Shown: positions 61,558-64,000 of the stretch, one piece after another
Layout: each line of letters starts with the position of its first letter
Numbering within the stretch: position 1 is the first letter of the stretch
Position numbers and translations under genes: made by a program
The notes under the pieces: generated by a model
Databases searched by the model: none
The model's input: the letters and a program-made list of their open reading frames with translations, nothing else
What the model was told of the DNA's origin: nothing
From: Pseudomonadales bacterium
Lineage (GTDB): Bacteria > Pseudomonadota > Gammaproteobacteria > Pseudomonadales > Halieaceae
Direction of reading: 5' to 3'
Assembly: GCA_024234675.1 (NCBI GenBank)
Contig: JACKNU010000001.1
Coordinates: forward strand, 434,001-498,000
DNA length: 64,000 nt

Positions 61558-61854
61558 TTAGGTTTCTCGCGGCTTCCTCCCCGGCGTCCGGTTGCCTGAC
61601 AGCAGCCCATACTTATACCCCATCTCTTCAAGCTCACGAAGCCGGGAACTGGCTTCACTGTATGCCGCTCGCGCCTCCTGTGTGCATTCGCCATGGCGGT
61701 ATTGTGGGTGGTCAGGGCCTTTTTTGATGGATGAAGGGCGGCGTGCGCCGTGGAATCGGCATGTTTTGCACCCCCAGGCTGCCGGGTTCTTGCAGCGTTC
61801 GCCTGTTGAACGCTTTATCGCCGTGCACTGGTTTTTAATGTGAGGAAGTGGCAT
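61558..61854 (-). CDS. Second HGGxSTG-like small zinc protein
   Basis: A 98-residue protein related to the one 750 bp away: NQCTAIKRSTGERCKNPAAW, CKTCRFHGARRPSSIKKG, DHPQYRHGECTQEARAAYSE and a C-terminal coiled segment SSRLRELEEMGYKYGLLSG. Five cysteines and HGARRP (the HGG-motif position) suggest a zinc fold. The ATG at 61854 has GGA seven bases upstream. Proteins of this type are frequent in prophages and islands; their function is unknown. Confidence 0.7.
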   Translation of the reverse strand: MPLPHIKNQCTAIKRSTGERCKNPAAWGCKTCRFHGARRPSSIKKGPDHPQYRHGECTQEARAAYSEASSRLRELEEMGYKYGLLSGNRTPGRKPRET

Positions 61855-61910
61855 AGGCTTTCCGTACTAAGCTATTAGTCGCTGACCTTTCGAAAGTTGG
61901 TTCCAGGCTT

Positions 61911-62073
61911 CACCGAAATCACCGAACTGCACCGAAACGGTGACGACGGTGCACAAATATATACGCAATAAAATCACCGAAATCACCGAAACGGTTACGA
62001 TTTTGGCAATCACCCAGCACCGATTTCACCGATCCCCCTATAAGGGGGTCGGTAACGGTGAGTGATTCGGTGA
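61911..62073. repeat. CACCGAA iteron cluster, candidate replication origin
   Basis: Direct copies of CACCGA(A) start at 61911, 61920, 61930, 61975, 61984, 62018 and 62027, mostly 9 bp apart. Inverted copies (CGGTGA) lie at 61938-61943 and within TTCGGTGA at 62066-62073. An AT-rich stretch (about 61944-61974) sits between the first two clusters. A C5T-ATA-AG5 hairpin (62034-62048) overlaps the stop of the replication gene. Placement right after a primase-helicase gene resembles the crr/ori iterons of phage P4, bound by its alpha protein. Confidence 0.65.
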
Positions 62074-64000
62074 TTCTGGTAATGATATACCCCCCTCATC
62101 CTGTATAAGGTGGCCGCCAGCGATTAGCCCCTTTAAAGCGGTTCGCGCTCTGTCTGCGCGATGGCTTGTAGGAATATCTGGTAGCGCGTCTTTTGCCTTC
62201 TCAAAGGCATCGTCATAGCTAAGCTGGCCAACAGAAGTCAATTCCGGTCGCAGCACCTCGTATACGGCCTTCTGGTTGCCGTTCAGACTTTTGCGGGGAG
62301 GTAAGGCCGGTCCGGTATACACAACGGCGCAACTGGTTTCAGGCAGGCCAGTGGCATCTTTGCCCACGTTATATGAAGCGAGGTCGAATGACTCCGACAC
62401 CGACCCGTCAGCGTCCTTTGATTTGTCAATTTTCCATTTATGACCATCAGCCTGTTTGTTCACAAGTATCACGGTATCCATTGCTCCGTTCATGGAGGAG
62501 TGGCCACGCAGACCGCTAGACGGATTTTTTCCAGAATGGTGTACCAGTACAACCAGTCCATTCAATGCCTTGTGGATCGCCTTGGCAGCAGCCAGCAGCA
62601 GCCCCATATCAACCGATGAATTCTCGTCCGACCCCGGTGAAGCCTGATTCAGCGTGTCAATAAAGACAACGCACTCGTCGCCGACTTCTTGCTGAATTAC
62701 ATCCAACAGGGCATCAACGTCTGGCCGATACTTCAGGTTGAACGCATCAAGTACAAGGCGAAGATTTTCCACCGGTGACTGATTGTGAATCTCCCAAGCC
62801 CTTATACGCTTGGCGATTCCTGTTGCTCCTTCCAGAGCAAGGTATATTGCGCTGCGCTGCTGTATCGGTCTGTTAAACCAAGTAGAACGCCCTTCGCTGA
62901 CCGCTATTGCCATATCAAGAGCCAGAAAAGTCTTCCCCGACCCTGGCGCACCGTAGATCGCAGCTAATCCCTGCGCAGGTAGCAGGTCTTTTATCAACCA
63001 TTCCATCGGTGGCTGATCGTACAGATCACGGGGGCTGAGCAATCTGAACCTTGGTTGAGCTACTTCTTTCCCTGAGTCATCTATTTCAACAGCTCGCTTA
63101 TATTGCCATCCGTGCTCTTTGGCATGGTGCATCAGAGTGCCGATACCAATCCCACCTGAACGATCATATGTATTGAAAATATTGGTCAATGAAGTTTCCG
63201 CATCTTTTGCACTATTACTGTCTGCCCAATGATTTTCAGACTGCTTGCTCCATTCAGTCACAAGGTCTTTACCTACAGACCATCCAAGTGATGCAACAGA
63301 CCAAATAATATCCCGCCAGTTGTCGTAAGGAATATCCGGGGATATCTGACATAACGCGCTCGTTATTGTTTGTACGTTGCTTTCTGTTTCGGGCCACGCT
63401 TGCCCAGCGAGTGTGTCTGTTAATATGTCTTTCTGGCTGTTTAAATGTACAACATTGTCGCATGGTGGTTTACCAAACCAGTCACGCTCCAATTCCAAAA
63501 ACTTTTCTGTAGCGTCAACAACGTTCCCTCTACCGGAAATACCAGTGATTGTCAGGAACCGTTTGCTGCCGTAAAGTTCTTTTCCTTGACCTGCATTCCC
63601 CCCTTTTATCTTTGTTCTACTTAAACCGAGCATCCGAAGCCCTTTCAGACTGGGGCTGATTTCCCTATATGTGCCAAGGCGTTTCCATACTGATTTCGCT
63701 TCGTCAATATTCTCACTCACCCCATCCAGATCAACACCAATAAGATAAAGACCATTGCCGTCGTCGTCCGTTGTAATAGGCTCATCAGTAAGTACGATGC
63801 CTATTCCGTCAGATTTACCCTCTTCATAAGCGTTATATGCCTTATCGAATGATGCCCAGTTACAGGGTTTGAGTGCATTTATCTTGTTACCGGATGTAAT
63901 GCTTATGGGTATCTTGTCGAACTTGCCATTTGCTTTTTCTTCCCCGGCCTGCCAGATGACCCATCGGTCATGTAGCTTAAGTAAGTCGGGTATGTTTTCG
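62038..64000 (-). CDS. PrimPol - PriCT-2 - RepA-like helicase replication protein (5' partial)
   Basis: At least 653 residues; the frame is open to the right edge. From the N-terminal side: an archaeo-eukaryotic primase/PrimPol region (KFDKIPISITSGNK, NWASFDKAYNAYEEG, SDGIGIVL and the metal-binding YLIGVDLDG). A PriCT-2 domain follows (IPYDNWRDIIWSVASLGW, WSKQSENHW), then a RecA-fold hexameric helicase with Walker A IYGAPGSGKTFLALD, Walker B CVVFIDTLNQASPG and VLVHHSGKN. A winged-helix-like tail ends the protein. Such proteins start replication of plasmids, phages and P4-like satellites. Its own iterons appear to lie just beyond its stop. Confidence 0.85.
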   Translation of the reverse strand, partial: ENIPDLLKLHDRWVIWQAGEEKANGKFDKIPISITSGNKINALKPCNWASFDKAYNAYEEGKSDGIGIVLTDEPITTDDDGNGLYLIGVDLDGVSENIDEAKSVWKRLGTYREISPSLKGLRMLGLSRTKIKGGNAGQGKELYGSKRFLTITGISGRGNVVDATEKFLELERDWFGKPPCDNVVHLNSQKDILTDTLAGQAWPETESNVQTITSALCQISPDIPYDNWRDIIWSVASLGWSVGKDLVTEWSKQSENHWADSNSAKDAETSLTNIFNTYDRSGGIGIGTLMHHAKEHGWQYKRAVEIDDSGKEVAQPRFRLLSPRDLYDQPPMEWLIKDLLPAQGLAAIYGAPGSGKTFLALDMAIAVSEGRSTWFNRPIQQRSAIYLALEGATGIAKRIRAWEIHNQSPVENLRLVLDAFNLKYRPDVDALLDVIQQEVGDECVVFIDTLNQASPGSDENSSVDMGLLLAAAKAIHKALNGLVVLVHHSGKNPSSGLRGHSSMNGAMDTVILVNKQADGHKWKIDKSKDADGSVSESFDLASYNVGKDATGLPETSCAVVYTGPALPPRKSLNGNQKAVYEVLRPELTSVGQLSYDDAFEKAKDALPDIPTSHRADRARTALKGLIAGGHLIQDEGGISLPESPNHSPLPTPL

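Noticed and set aside
61497..61694. Minus-strand frame next to the second HGGxSTG-like gene
   Set aside because: It overlaps the better-supported gene in another frame, has no initiation signal and shows no recognisable motif.
61911..62073. Repeat cluster as a small CRISPR array
   Set aside because: Repeats are 7-9 bp, almost without spacers, occur in both orientations, and no cas gene is nearby. Iterons fit better.

Overview
The window is a high-GC gammaproteobacterial chromosome segment (about 57 kb) followed by about 7 kb of a visibly AT-richer accessory element. Gene order (tig-clpP-clpX-lon-hupB-ppiD; yceD-rpmF-fabD-fabG-acpP-fabF-pabC-mltG-tmk-holB-pilZ; rluC divergent from rne; etfBA next to ETF-QO; gloB divergent from a methyltransferase-rnhA-dnaQ chain) and protein resemblance to Pseudomonas-type enzymes (cysI, ETF-QO) suggest a marine-type gammaproteobacterium, possibly Cellvibrionales/Halieaceae. 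This placement is inference; no rRNA gene is present.

Region by region. 1-9.3 kb: a SulP transporter cut by the window edge, SohB, NudC, the overlapping methyltransferase-rnhA-dnaQ chain, GloB, MltD and RlmG. 9.4-16.1 kb: a sirtuin and a two-subunit AddAB-like helicase-nuclease whose B subunit has AddB-type Fe-S cysteines but no visible ATPase motif. 16.3-25.8 kb: DAHP synthase, NfuA, MetH, CysI with its DUF934 partner, a CPA2 antiporter and two small membrane proteins. 25.9-29.5 kb: the electron transfer flavoprotein (EtfAB) and its quinone oxidoreductase, divergently arranged. 29.5-40.2 kb: a REP-like palindrome cluster, DUF1285, SerA, PpiD, HU, Lon, ClpX, ClpP, trigger factor and tRNA-Leu.

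40.4-47.4 kb: a phosphomannose-isomerase-like/GH84 pair, then pilZ, holB, tmk, mltG, pabC and fabF. Almost every gene here is broken by single-base indels, several in G/C homopolymers, although tmk, holB and fabF are usually essential or important. Their 4-bp stop/start overlaps are intact. I read this as a local patch of poor sequence, not decay. 47.4-57 kb: intact acpP, fabG, fabD, rpmF and yceD (plsX and fabH are not at their usual place), Maf/YceF, a HAD phosphatase, RluC, and RNase E behind a leader of about 550 nt with a candidate long-range pseudoknot.

57.1-64 kb: tRNA-Ser(UGA), the probable integration site, then an AT-richer element. It carries three small exported proteins, a GIY-YIG-type nuclease with six exact 53-residue zinc-finger-like repeats, two HGGxSTG-type mini zinc proteins, a lipoprotein, a CACCGAA iteron cluster, and a PrimPol-PriCT-2-RepA-type helicase that runs off the right edge. 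The last two resemble the replication module of a P4-like satellite or other integrative replicon. The repeat-nuclease is the most unusual gene in the window.
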